This document shows positions 1-9,876 of a stretch of 64,000 bases of DNA, piece after piece; position 1 is the first letter of the stretch, and the number at the start of each line of letters is the position of its first letter. Location: NCBI GenBank assembly GCA_022559845.1, contig CM040118.1, positions 235,523,224-235,587,223 on the forward strand. Reading direction: 5' to 3'. This stretch comes from Amorphophallus konjac (Eukaryota; Streptophyta; Magnoliopsida; Alismatales; Araceae). The translations under genes and the position numbers were made by a program. The notes under the pieces are model-generated. The model saw nothing but the letters and a program-made list of their open reading frames with translations. It ran no database searches and had not been told where the DNA came from.

Positions 1-2
1 AA

Positions 3-170
3 GATTTGACTTATGAAGAAAGACCTATCAAGATTCTAGACCGGAAACAGCAGCAACTCCGAAATCGGTCTATACCGATGGTCAAGATTCAGTGGAGTCG
101 GCGTGGAACCTTAGAAGCTACTTGGGAATCGGAAGATACTATGCGGAAGCGGTATCCCGACCTATTCTAG
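3..170 (+). CDS. Pol polyprotein C-terminus (integrase chromodomain end), partial
   Basis: The frame beginning at base 3 is open for 55 codons and ends at TAG 168-170. It reads DLTYEERPIKILDR near its start and carries IQWSRRGTLEATWE followed by an acidic and basic tail ending RYPDLF. The pattern of a hydrophobic-W-x(n)-ATWE stretch is the C-terminal half of the chromodomain that chromovirus integrases carry, thought to steer insertion to particular chromatin. The 5' part is outside the window. No stops interrupt the visible part, so the parent element may be fairly young. Confidence 0.85.
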   Translation, partial: DLTYEERPIKILDRKQQQLRNRSIPMVKIQWSRRGTLEATWESEDTMRKRYPDLF

Positions 171-232
171 GTGATCTATCTTTTCCCTACTTTCCGTATA
201 TAGTGCAGTGAATTTGGAGGACCAAATTCTTT

Positions 233-245
233 AAGCAGGGGAGGG
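233..245 (+). other. Polypurine tract of the chromovirus
   Basis: AAGCAGGGGAGGG lies directly against the TG that opens the LTR at 246. It is the expected plus-strand DNA primer site of an LTR retrotransposon. Confidence 0.75.
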
Positions 246-1627
246 TGTAATACCCCGATTATTTATTAAGTTTTATTGAGCTTTTATTAATTAAAAATTA
301 AATTAAAATGAATTAATGTTTGAATTTTGAAATATTAATATTTAATTTATTAGAAAATAGAACCTATAAAATTCAACTACCTTAGAAAAATCTGTAAAAA
401 TAGTAATTGGGTAAAAAATCATTTTTATAGCCATTTTATCTTCTGGACTTGACCCAAATTAATTACGTAACCTTGTCTAATTAGAGGATTAATCCCGAAT
501 TTGACTTCCACCTACCCTTTACCTAATCGTAACTTAAAACGTGAAATTCGACCTTATTACTCAACCAAATGATCTGAAATCAAGGGCAAATAGAAGGCCA
601 CGAGGTAAGGAATATTTACCCTCAATCAATTTGAGGTAAACCTAGCCCTAAAATGTGCTACCGACATAGATTTGGTCGAGTCAAGGATTCCGGCGCCGTT
701 TCTAAACACGTAACTTGCAGCGCCAAATACTCCCAACTCTGAAGGCTCCAGAAGCTCCATGACCTATAGAAATGTAGCTCTTCGACTCTAGTTTCATTTG
801 GTAGCTGGGTCAGCCGACGAGGAGTCCAGATCTGGGAGCATTCGTCGTTTTGGTGGAGGGTGTTGGTAGTTCGTCGTTCTTCATCTCCAGCCCTTTAATC
901 CGTCGATTAAGGTAGGTACCCTTAACCAATTGAGACTTGTAAATATAGTATCTTGATCAGCTCGACGAGAGCTATCCAATGGGACTGAAAGCCCCAAATT
1001 CATTAGGTATCCGTGGAGATATCAAGCTTTTTGTGAGCTGCTATCAAGCTTGTTCTTCATTCTAGGGTTTCGAAGTCTTTCTCCGATTTGAGGTAGGTTA
1101 TAATAGCCCAACTTCTAATTAATATACATGAATGTAATCAGCATGTTGTTAGCTTTCATTTAACGAAGAAACCCCTAATTTGTATTGAGCATGTTGAGAG
1201 TATTTTGCATCGAAGTAAGAGCATGTCTAGAACATGATTCATATAGTGTTCCTTTAAGTCAGATCTTGATTTCGGGCTAATTTTGAGTCATGTAACCTGA
1301 TCTTCATGTAGCATATCATACATGGTTGGATTCATAATCGAGTTAGCTTTCTTTTGACGCAAGAAGCCCCAAAATTCATTGCTTATGTTGAGAGAATTGC
1401 ATGATTTAGTAGAAGTAGGTCAGGAACTAGGGTTTTCATGTATTTATCATGTATAAGTTGAAATTTAATTGATTTCTGTGAAAATTCATGTTTCTAAACT
1501 CATGTATCATGACCCTAGAATGTCTATTAGGATTCCTAGATCATGTGGTTTTGATTTCAACTCAATTGGACCTCATTTGGATGAGTTCATGTGTTTTCCG
1601 GAGTCAACTTTCGTTGTTGTTCTTGCA

Positions 1628-1859
1628 GGGGTCGACCCCAGGGGTCGACCCATTTTCTGGGAAACCCAGCAGGCCCGAGGGTCGACCCATCCAACCCCTG
1701 CATGGGGGTCGACCCCAGGGGTCGACCCTTGCACTGGATTGAAGGGGTCGACCCCAGGGGTCGACCCATCCTTCAGAATTTGCTGGGGTCGACCCCAGGG
1801 GTCGACCCATTCAGCTGCCAGACCCCATTTTTACAGGGGTCGACCCCAGGGGTCGACCC
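1628..1859. repeat. GGGTCGACCC palindrome cluster in the LTR
   Basis: Five paired units each consist of GGGTCGACCC, a CAG-type joint and a second GGGTCGACCC (1628-1651, 1705-1728, 1744-1767, 1785-1808, 1836-1859), with one single copy near 1679-1688. Spacers of about 16-50 bases between units are unrelated to one another. A decayed variant continues to about 1928 (GATCGATCC ... GGGATCGACCC). Every half-site is itself a palindrome, and each pair is a larger one. Confidence 0.9.
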
Positions 1860-2620
1860 ATGTACCAGAAACCCGGTTTTCATCGTTTTGAGACCCGTGG
1901 ATCGATCCGGATCATTAGGGGATCGACCCATTGAACTTAGACCAATTGAAAACTATACTTTTGAAGAACCAGTGACCTGTTCTAGAAACCTTATGATTTC
2001 AATTTACATTGGTTCCTACTTGCAAATATAGTGTAAAAACATGCCGTTTACCATCTTCATTTCGACTCATACATTGGTTAAATAGAAACCCACATAATTA
2101 GTGGTTAATGGTGTAATTAAATCTCTGTTAATGCATTCTTTTTCCTTCCTGTACAAGCTTGTTCCTTTACCTTATCATCTTGAATCAGCTTTTGGCAATT
2201 GTCTTAATGCAAATGATAATGGATAATCTTTGACATATTAACTTGATAATTAGGATTAATATGTTGATTAGCTTGTTGGATAGCTGCTGTACTACAGTAG
2301 CGCAGCATGATTAACTCTTATTGTGATTGGTTTTCAATCTTCTTGATGATTGTGCTTACCTTGAAATTCTGAAATGAATCTCCTTCCTACTTGAAATTGT
2401 TATTGCTGCATGGTTCAAACCTTGGAATTCTGGCCATAAATTGTGGAAGTCTAGATTCGTGGGATCTTTGATCCAAAGAAATCAATGCCTGGTAAATAAT
2501 TAAGGGCTCGATCTAGTCCTGGGAGGAGCGCCCGATCACTACGTGTACCCCCGGGGAGGTGATTGACTAGGTGTGGCATTTGGCACCAGTACTATGACAT
2601 GGGTTAAATCTAGGACTGGC

Positions 2621-2700
2621 CACTACTCTCTACTACTACTCTCTACTACTCTCTACTACTTTTCACTTTCCACTCTTCACTATTCTATACTCTACTTATT
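2621..2700 (+). repeat. CTACTACT/CTCTACTACT low-complexity stretch
   Basis: Imperfect tandem copies of CTACTACT and CTCTACTACT inside the chromovirus LTR. It looks like an ordinary degenerate microsatellite. Confidence 0.7.
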
Positions 2701-3321
2701 GTTACTTACTTGCTGTTACTTGGACGTGGAAATGAAACTATACACGTGCTTGACATGACTTGAATTATCTTGATATGGCCAACTCTTTATCGTTATCTCC
2801 TGTAGTAAATTCTTGTCTTTGTTATTCCTCTTAAGTATTACCATTCTGTTCCTTTATATTTCTTGACCTTGCAAGATCTTTAAATTTTGTTTCATTATAT
2901 CATCATTACTCTTTTATTGCATTATCCTTTGTAGCATGATATTTTGAAAATGTAATTAAACTGCTAATCACTTATACCTATCTGTTATTTCCTACTGAGC
3001 GTTAGCTCATAGTTGTTATTTCCCCCTTTCTAGGCTTTTCAGGTGACGCGCTTACCGATGGGGAAGGGCAGGAGTGATGTTTTGAGTGTATCAGTTAGTT
3101 GTGTTTAGAGTGTGTTGTGCTTCAGTTATGTTATTATGGTTTAGAGTTGTTATCCCAGTTGTAATTGAGTTGATTTGAGGATTATGTACCAATTATGTTT
3201 TGTTTAATGGTCAATAAGTTATTTCCATTTCTTAGCATTTGTATATATTTAGATTAGTTCTCTCTCTTTCCAGCTCGTTTCTAACTGTACGTCCCGATAT
3301 TCCGCGTCGGGGCGTGACAGG

Positions 3322-3927
3322 GAGGCCCTGGCCCGTGCTGTTCGTGCTGAGCAGGAGCGCGACGCCTGGGCGGCAAAGCGTGACGTCCGGATTGCGGAGC
3401 TGGAGGAGGAGCAGCGACGGGAGGCTGAGGAGCTCCCTCGCGACGTGCTGGATCTGCGGATCGCCCTCGAGCTATCGAGGAGAGATGTGATGAGAGCGAG
3501 AGGAGAGGGAGAACAGGGAGAGAGAGAGAGGACAGGGAGAGGGAGAGAGAGAGAGAGAGAGGACAGAGAGAGAGAGAGGGAGGACAGGAGGGCGGAGTGA
3601 CTGCGAGACTGGGACGAGAGGAGGGCTCTAGAGGCCTAGCTGATGGAGCTCCGATTAAGTCTCGGCACGGCGGAGGAGAGGCTTCGGGAGAGCGAGGAGC
3701 GGTATCAGAGGGCGAAGGAGCGCGGGGCGCGACTTCGTCAGTCTGGTTCTTTCTCCATGGGCAGCTTTCTAGTTTCTTCGGCTGAGGAGCGTCACCGCGC
3801 CTTTGAGGCTGGCGTGCCACCACAGGGTGAGGCGAGCACCGCCTCTCAGAGTTCGCGGAGGCCCCCTAGGGATCCCCGTCAGAGGAGGGAGGAGAGAGAT
3901 GATCAGGAGGGTGGTAGCGAGAGTTAG
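3322..3927 (+). pseudogene. Coiled-coil protein remnant, C-terminal part
   Basis: One reading frame runs from 3322 to the stop at 3925-3927 with only two interruptions, TGA at 3598-3600 and TAG near 3637. It is extremely rich in E, R, A and L (RAEQERDAWAAKRD, IAELEEEQRREAEEL, LGTAEERLRESEERYQ), as expected for a long coiled coil, with a GA-rich tract at about 3500-3595 that may have expanded by slippage. Its start is cut by the chromovirus LTR. Similar tails occur in plant retroelement and mobile-domain proteins, but I do not recognise the family. Confidence 0.5.
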
Positions 3928-4306
3928 AGAGTTGCTTGTACACCCCACCTTCCTCACTTTATGATGTATAACTGACTATTTGCTTATGTGCAATGAAATA
4001 GTTCCTTTTGTCGTATGCACTTTCCCTTTTCCACGCTTCTTCTCTTGCACCGAGTTGTTTCGAGGCACGCTTCACGAGACCTTACCCTGAAAAGTAGGGA
4101 ACTACGCCTTGCACGGAGGGGTCCTCTCTTTTTTTTCTTTCTTCTTTTCTCCTTTTGGGCACGTCCAGGCGCGGGGACGCATCTTAACTTTCAAATTCAA
4201 ATTTAAAGAGTCAGGCAGTACTTCTTCTCCCGTGCCTTGCCCGCAAACGAGCCCGCCTTCGTCGAGATTTGCTCGCCCATCTTCGTCTTCTTCCACTTCT
4301 CGATCG
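3928..4306 (+). other. Non-coding gap between two plus-strand coding remnants
   Basis: Pyrimidine-rich non-coding DNA (TTCTTTCTTCTTTTCTCC near 4136) with no recognisable motif beyond low complexity. It could be the 5' UTR of the ORF at 4307. Confidence 0.4.
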
Positions 4307-4522
4307 ATGGAGTTTGGTGGGCCAAATCGTGGTGAAAGGAGAGAGGGGCGAGGGACTCCTCGCCTGAGGAGGGACACGCAAGAGCATAGAGAGGCGTCCA
4401 TGGAAGCGGAAGGGCCGCTTCGGGCACCTGAGGGACCCGATGGACCTGGTGACGCGGAGGGAGGTGAACACAGTCTGGTAAGTCCTTCGATCTCCTCCTC
4501 TTTGATCCATTTTGAGTTTTGA
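4307..4522 (+). CDS. Short basic/acidic ORF, possible first exon of a retroelement gene
   Basis: An ATG at 4307 opens MEFGGPNRGERREGRG and continues through a charged, G/P/E-rich stretch. A good splice-donor context, CTG then GTAAGT, lies at 4478-4483, so the coding part may end there and the remaining codons to 4522 be intronic. No downstream exon is visible before the minus-strand gag begins at 4567. The start of this ORF and the C-terminal coiled coil upstream might be parts of two tandem copies of one element. Function unknown. Confidence 0.3.
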   Translation: MEFGGPNRGERREGRGTPRLRRDTQEHREASMEAEGPLRAPEGPDGPGDAEGGEHSLVSPSISSSLIHFEF

Positions 4523-4566
4523 AGTGAGTGACGCGAGGGGGGAAGAGGGTTCGGTGAGTGTTGCAC

Positions 4567-7050
4567 TCAAATGATGGACGCGTCCTTGACAAGAGACGCG
4601 TTCTCGTTGTCTGACGTATGAAGGATAAGGGGTCTGTAAGGTGGAGGTGGAGGCAAAGTGGAAGTGGGTAGGGTTTGAAGCGGGTAATGGTTTTGGGATG
4701 GGTGGTGGGTGATGAGTGGTTTTGAAGGCATTGGCGGTGGTATGGTGGAGATAGGCGGGGTTACGTACGGTTGACCGATGATAAGGGGCTTAGAAGGCAT
4801 AGGGGCAAATGCAGTAGAGGTGGATGGTAAAGTGGGGGAGTGAGAGAAGATGAGAGGGTGTGAGGGCATAATGAAGGGTGTTGGCTGATAGGTCATTGGG
4901 GTGCGAATGAGAGGGCGTGATGGCATTGTAAATTGTGAAGGCGGTACTAACGCGGGTTGATGAGAGAGAGGTGCTACTCGGGCAAGGCGAGGGGGTTGCA
5001 TGATGATAGGGTTGGCGGTAGAAAGAATAGAGGTACTTTCTGGGTGCCACACCTACTCTCTCCCAACTTCCGGAAAGGAGGAGATGGGGTTGACCTGGTG
5101 ATTAGGCTGTTGGTGCTCCGGTTATGGATTCTGGATTATGCCCATGTTGGGCTGTTGTTGTTGTGGTGTCTGCTGAGGCTGTTGCTGTGGTTGCTGATGC
5201 TGTTGTAACTGCTGCTGTTGTTGGAACTGTGGTCTAGGAGGGGCTCTCCTGGCTTTGAGAGCGGTGACGTATCGCCTCATTTCATCCCAGTCAATCCCAC
5301 CCTCATCATTCATATCATAGATGTAGTCCTTAAAGTGAAAACAATTCTTTATTTTGTGTCCTTGCTGCCTGTGGTAGACACAGTATCTGGAAGTGTCAGC
5401 ATTCGGGGGCCATGCGAGCCTCTCCCTAGGTAAGACAAGTGTATTTGAGGCCATGAGGGCATTGAAAATATCTGCTAAGGTTTCTGGCAACGGTGGGTAA
5501 TGGGCTCTCTTAGGGCCGATTGGTCTCCTTTGTTGCTGTGGGGGTCCATAATTCCCTGGGGGTGGAACTTGGTGGTATGGAGGTGGTGGTTGTTGTTGCT
5601 GAGGTTGGGGTTGTTGCTGGGGGTGAAATGGTGGAGGCATGTTGTTCTGGGGTGGATTGTTTTAGGGTGTAGGACGAGAGGGAAAAGGACCTTGCTGTAG
5701 GGGAAGTCGAGGCATTTGTGGGAACCTTGGGTTGGCTGCATAGTTGGCGTTGTTGACCGCACTCACTTGCTCATTTGTTACGACCCCTTCTGTTGCTCCG
5801 CCTGGGACACCAGTGCCTGTCTTTCTGACCACCTTGGGCTTCGGCGGCTCAAACATGTTCATAATGGGGGAGTCTTTTAACTGGGTCTGGATGTACCGGG
5901 CTCTCTCATAGAGCTCTTCCATGGTGGTGAGCTTGTTCATGGCCAAGACATGCCTGAATTGTGGGGTGGCATTGGACACAATCATCTTCACTTGTTCAGG
6001 TTCCGAGAGGGTATCTCTTATCCTTTCTGCCAGAGACCTCCATCTATTAGCATAACGAACAAAATCTTCGTCAGGCTTCATTTTCTCGGCCACTAGGTCG
6101 GTAATGGAGAGAGAGGGACCGACCCTATCCCGATACTTTTGCAAGAACCTTCTCTGGACTGCTTCAAAATTCTCGACCTCGCGGGGCTCCAAAGAATAGA
6201 ACCACTTTAGCGCAGGACCGTCCAATGATCTCCGAAAGTGGTATGCCAGGGATCTCTGGTCATTTTGCCAATAGGAGGACTCATACATGAAATCCTTGAG
6301 GTGAATGAAGGGGTTGCCAGTGCCATTGTACCTGCGGTACGTGGGCATTTCGGAGGGAGGAAGATGGATGACTGGAAGGATTGGCAAAGCAACCTCCGAG
6401 GTGGATTTCACGTCCACCATTTTCTTCAAATTCTAAAACTGTTCGTCCATTCTATTGAACCGGTTGAGAAGCGATTGGGCGAGCTCCTCGGGAGGTGAAG
6501 GTGGCACTTGCCATTGGGGACGAAAATGTCTCCCGGAGACTTGAGGGGGAAACCCTGAATGAGAGGGAGCTGTCGGGCCGCCGACAGTTGGCCCCGGATG
6601 AAGCGGTATGTGGGGAACAATGGGGGTTTGAGATTGCGAAGGGAACTGGAACGAGGGTGGTTGTTGGCTCGCTTGCCCTTGAAGCGAGGGAGATTGGATG
6701 GCTTGTGCCAATGAAGGAGATGAAATGGCCTGCACCGATTCTTGGAGAGGTGCGATGGCCGAAGTTGATTCCTGGGGGGCGGGGGAAACAGATTTCCCCT
6801 TTAGAATGGCATGCAGGGCCCGGAGCTGTTCAGAGGTAAGCTCCGTGTTGGCGAGGACGCCTAGCAAAGAGGAGATGTCCTGTGGTGGGGACGTGTCCCC
6901 TGAAATAACATGCACCTCATGCGAGGGCTCATAAGAAGGACCCGCGTCCATAGCATGGACTCGCGGCTCGACTGACTCACCACGACTAGGGTGGTTTTCC
7001 TCAAAAGACTCGTGAGCCATGCTCATAGTTTTCCCGGAACGCAGAAACAT
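4567..7050 (-). pseudogene. Ty3/gypsy-type gag, single frame broken by four stops
   Basis: From ATG at 7050 to the stop at 4567-4569 one frame of 828 codons is kept without any frameshift. It is interrupted by TAG 6433-6435, TAA 5662-5664, TAA 5122-5124 and TAG 5053-5055. The segment 6429-5870 carries the retrotransposon gag core (YRRYNGTGNPFIHLKDF, LDGPALKWFYSL, FEAVQRRFLQKY), which forms the virus-like particle. A CCHC-like finger, CVYHRQQGHKIKNC, lies near 5390-5350, flanked by Q/P-rich tracts. A proline-rich tail ends the frame. All four stops could have arisen from CAG or CAA by C-to-T change. No protease, reverse transcriptase or integrase follows. Confidence 0.85.
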
Positions 7051-7588
7051 ACACTAGCAAGCAAATAGCAGAGATTATCAAACAAGTGGATGCCTTTATG
7101 CCCTTTTTTTATGTTTTGATTTTGATGATTTTTTTTGTGTTTTTAACCAGATCCGAAGTTCACACAAAATAGGGACCCTAGTTCATTTTTGTTTCACCGC
7201 CGTGTCAGCTAGGGGCTCTCGTCTCACCACGAATGGGTCGAATAACTCTGGGGAACTTCAATGGTACAACTAGCCCAGTGAACGAAGAGGAGATTCTTCG
7301 ATGTCGGGGACTTACGGAGGTCCCAGTGGAGGAGATTCTAGTCCATCGAGAGGAATTCCCGAACGGAGAGTCCTTCCTTCGCCGAGAGAGGGTTATCCTT
7401 AGAAAAAATGAAAAAGAATAAAAAAGAGGGATGGATGTATGCAATGAAATGCTGACAGATATATGGAGCACAACAGAACAATGAAACAATCAAGATATAA
7501 CAACACACAAGAGATAGTAAAGTAAATCACAAGAAATTGCAAGGGTAACTGAAAGAAAGTAACAAATGTCCCACCGTGATCACCAATC
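7051..7588 (-). other. Leader between LTR-like block and gag
   Basis: Non-coding in the gag direction. Next to the proposed LTR edge the minus strand reads GATTGGTGATCACGGTGGGAC (positions about 7568-7588), placed where a tRNA primer site belongs and beginning with a TTGG-type motif, but I cannot assign the tRNA. Runs of T/A around 7100-7140 are low complexity. Confidence 0.4.
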
Positions 7589-7754
7589 TGTGAGCGACGT
7601 CACGCGGTTTGAGAAACGAAAATGCGGAGCGCGCGGGCTCGTTTTGTTTGCTGCAACATAGAAATAAGAGAAAAGAGAAGGGACTACCACGGGAGATTGC
7701 TCCGGCGGGGCGAGCGGGACAAATGCAATATAGCAAGATATGGGGGTTAAACGA

Positions 7755-8245
7755 CCATAGCGGGAAGTGACTCGCCGCAGCCTCGGGGGGACGGGAATGG
7801 TGCAGAAATCAAATAGCAAGAATTGAAACGACCATTACGGGAAGTCACTCGCCGCGGCCTCGAGAGTATAGCAGATATAGCAGCAATTCAAGATATACAA
7901 GAGAAAGGACAGAATTCAAACGGCCATTGTGGGAAGTGACTCGCCGCGGCCTCGAGGATATGAGCAGATAAGAATATAACAAAATATAAAGAGAATATAA
8001 GAACAGGAATTTAAACGGCCATTGGGGAAGTGACTCGCCGCGGTCTCGAGAATATGAGCAGATAAGAATATAACAGAATATAAAGAGAATATAAGAACGA
8101 GAATTTAAACGGCCATTGGGGAAGTGACTCGCCGCGGCCTCGAGAATATGAGCAGATAAGAATATAACAGAATATAAAGAGAATATAAGAACGGGAATTT
8201 AAACGGCCATTGGGGAAGTGACTCTCCGCGGCCTCGAGAATATGA
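7755..8245 (-). repeat. Tandem array, about 94-bp unit, six copies
   Basis: The marker CTCGCCGCGGCCTCGAG recurs at 7771, 7848, 7940, 8034, 8128 and 8222 (last copy CTCTCCGCGG). Spacing is 77, 92, 94, 94 and 94 bp. Each unit joins an AT-rich stretch (AGAATATAACAGAATATAAAG) to AAACGGCCATTGGGGAAGTG. The central units are nearly identical and the outer ones diverged, the usual picture for arrays growing by unequal exchange. Confidence 0.85.
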
Positions 8246-8884
8246 TGTGATCGCCAGGGGCCAGAGACCCCAAAATAAGGAAATGATCGCGCCTACCTCA
8301 CTAGCAGGAAGTGGCGGGTTGCTTCTTCCTCCCCTTCGGCCGGCCGACGGAGAGGGCCTTCTTTAGTTACCCTTGCAAAATAACAGACAGTAAATAAACG
8401 GAATTAGAAAATGATAGTGCAGTAGCAATCCCTTGCAATGAAAGTGATGAAATTGTAGCAGGGCACACATCTGGTTGGTATGGTTTTAAACCCCCCTCGG
8501 ACACGAGGAGGAGGGAAATGTAATGATGAATGCAAGAAGTATATAAGAGAAGGCGCCCTTATGAAGGGAGATAGAGGATGCGAATTGATGAATGCAAAGA
8601 ACTACGGAGAAGAAGGGGGAGAGAATTGGCTTATTGGATGTGCCGATGGCGAGATCCGACGGAGCTTCGGCAGCGTAGGGACGACGTGGAAGCGCGGTGG
8701 ACGAATATGACCTTCCTCTCGCGAGCGCGGGCACCCGAGAAGCCGGCAGAACCTCCCCCTACAAAAGACCCCACGGATTAGAAATGACTCTGGCAGCCTC
8801 TGGGCTCCGGCAGCCTATCGGACCTCTTAAAAGTTCCTCTCGGACTGAGGGGGGGTCTCTATTTATAGGGCTCCGGAGGATGGA

Positions 8885-9320
8885 GGTGTCTAGGATCCTG
8901 GACGCCTTCATCAGGGCAAAAATTAGATTTTATTCTATTTTTATTTTTTTATTTTGAATATTTTCAAGGAGGCGTCCAGGCAACTGGACGCCTCCATAAA
9001 AGCCCACCGAACCCCCGCCGAAAGCCGCACGCAGTTTGGCACAATGTGTGGTTTTGATCGGCGCCCGTGATTCATGAATGGGCGCGTCCAGTTGGCCGTA
9101 CGTCTTCACACTTTGGATCTTTTCTCCAGGGGCTTGGACGCCTCCATAAATATATTATTTTTTTGTTTTGTTTTTTCTAATTATAATTATAATTATATTT
9201 TATTATTTTGTTTTGATGGAGGCGTCCAGGGGCCCGGACGCCTCCACTATTTTATTATATTTTTTGTTTTTTTATATATTAAAGTCATGGAGGCGTCCAG
9301 GGGCCTGGACGCCTCCATAA
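8885..9320. repeat. GGCGTCCAGG foldback units
   Basis: Imperfect palindromes with arms ATGGAGGCGTCCAGG and CCTGGACGCCTCCAT and a short GC loop occur at about 8968-8999, 9214-9246 and 9287-9319. Partial or decayed copies lie at 8880-8908, 9079-9102 and 9124-9147. Spacers are AT-rich and unrelated. The same design, with different bases, is seen in the chromovirus LTR at 1628-1859. Confidence 0.85.
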
Positions 9321-9490
9321 AGACCCCCCCGGGTCCCCTGAAAATGCGTCGGCAACTGCCTGCCAGACGTTCTTCCTGGTTCCGGAACCTTCCGGTGCGT
9401 CCGATTGGTGTTGATGCCGTCCGAATGCCGCAACGAGACGATTCCGGATGCTGAAAAGGCGGAGGAAGACTCAAGAATAGGAAGCACTCA

Positions 9491-9876
9491 GGCGATTCAA
9501 AATGTGAAAGCCGCTACGGGGCGTCGTATAGTAATATGAGACTTTCTCAGGAGACCTCAGGAATAGCGTGTCTACACCGTTATCCCGAACATGATTTATC
9601 CCGAACTTCTAGTGGCAATGCATTATTATCCAAGGAGCATATATATATAGCCATAGAAATTCAAGGGAGGCTACATTTGTTTGGGTTTTTCAACAAGATA
9701 TATATATATACATACACACCAAGCATTTGGATTGTCCATACAAGCATGCAAAATGTAACTCACAATTGTAAACATGATGCATATGCGTGATCCAAGGAAA
9801 TTACAGAAGCCAGAATCTAGTGGTGAAATGCAGATGCAAATGCATGACAATGACTAAAACAAGTGAAAGACACTTA
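9491..9876 (-). other. 3' non-coding region of the copia element
   Basis: AT-rich, with TATATATA runs near 9640 and 9700. No purine tract or LTR start could be recognised before the junction with the neighbouring block near 9490. Confidence 0.45.

Larger units (their letters stand above)
1..3319 (+). mobile_element. Ty3/gypsy chromovirus (Tekay/Del-like), 3' end
   Basis: The window opens inside the last codons of a pol frame, followed by a non-coding gap, a purine tract (233-245) and a long terminal repeat that opens TGTAATACCCCG and closes GGCGTGACA. This order, and the TGTAATACCC opening, are typical of plant Tekay/Del chromoviruses. The rest of the element lies upstream of the window, so age and target duplication cannot be judged. 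Sequence just after the LTR (3320 on) is unrelated coding-like DNA. Confidence 0.85.
246..3319 (+). repeat. 3' LTR of the chromovirus (about 3.07 kb)
   Basis: It begins TGTAATACCCCG after the purine tract and ends GGCGTGACA at 3319, giving TG...CA ends. It is long for the family. It holds an AT-rich first part, a GTCGAC palindrome cluster (1628-1859), a CTACTACT stretch (2621-2700) and an otherwise non-coding remainder. Open frames across 1469-2031 are by-products of the palindrome cluster. The partner LTR is outside the window, so the boundaries rest on terminal motifs only. Confidence 0.75.
7589..9490 (-). repeat. Probable LTR of the gag-only gypsy element
   Basis: On the minus strand the block would start TGAGTGCTTCC at 9490 and end GTCGCTCACA at 7589, giving TG...CA ends beside the leader and gag. 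It contains a 94-bp tandem array (7755-8245) and a set of foldback units (8885-9320). No matching second copy is present on the other side of gag, so these ends are inferred only from position and terminal bases. Confidence 0.4.

Noticed and set aside
1469..2031. Overlapping ORFs on both strands in the chromovirus LTR
   Set aside because: GTCGAC palindromes read open in both directions; no protein features.
3281..3823. Minus-strand ORF opposite the coiled-coil remnant
   Set aside because: Serine/leucine/proline runs mirror the GA-rich tract; the plus-strand heptad-like composition is the better explanation.
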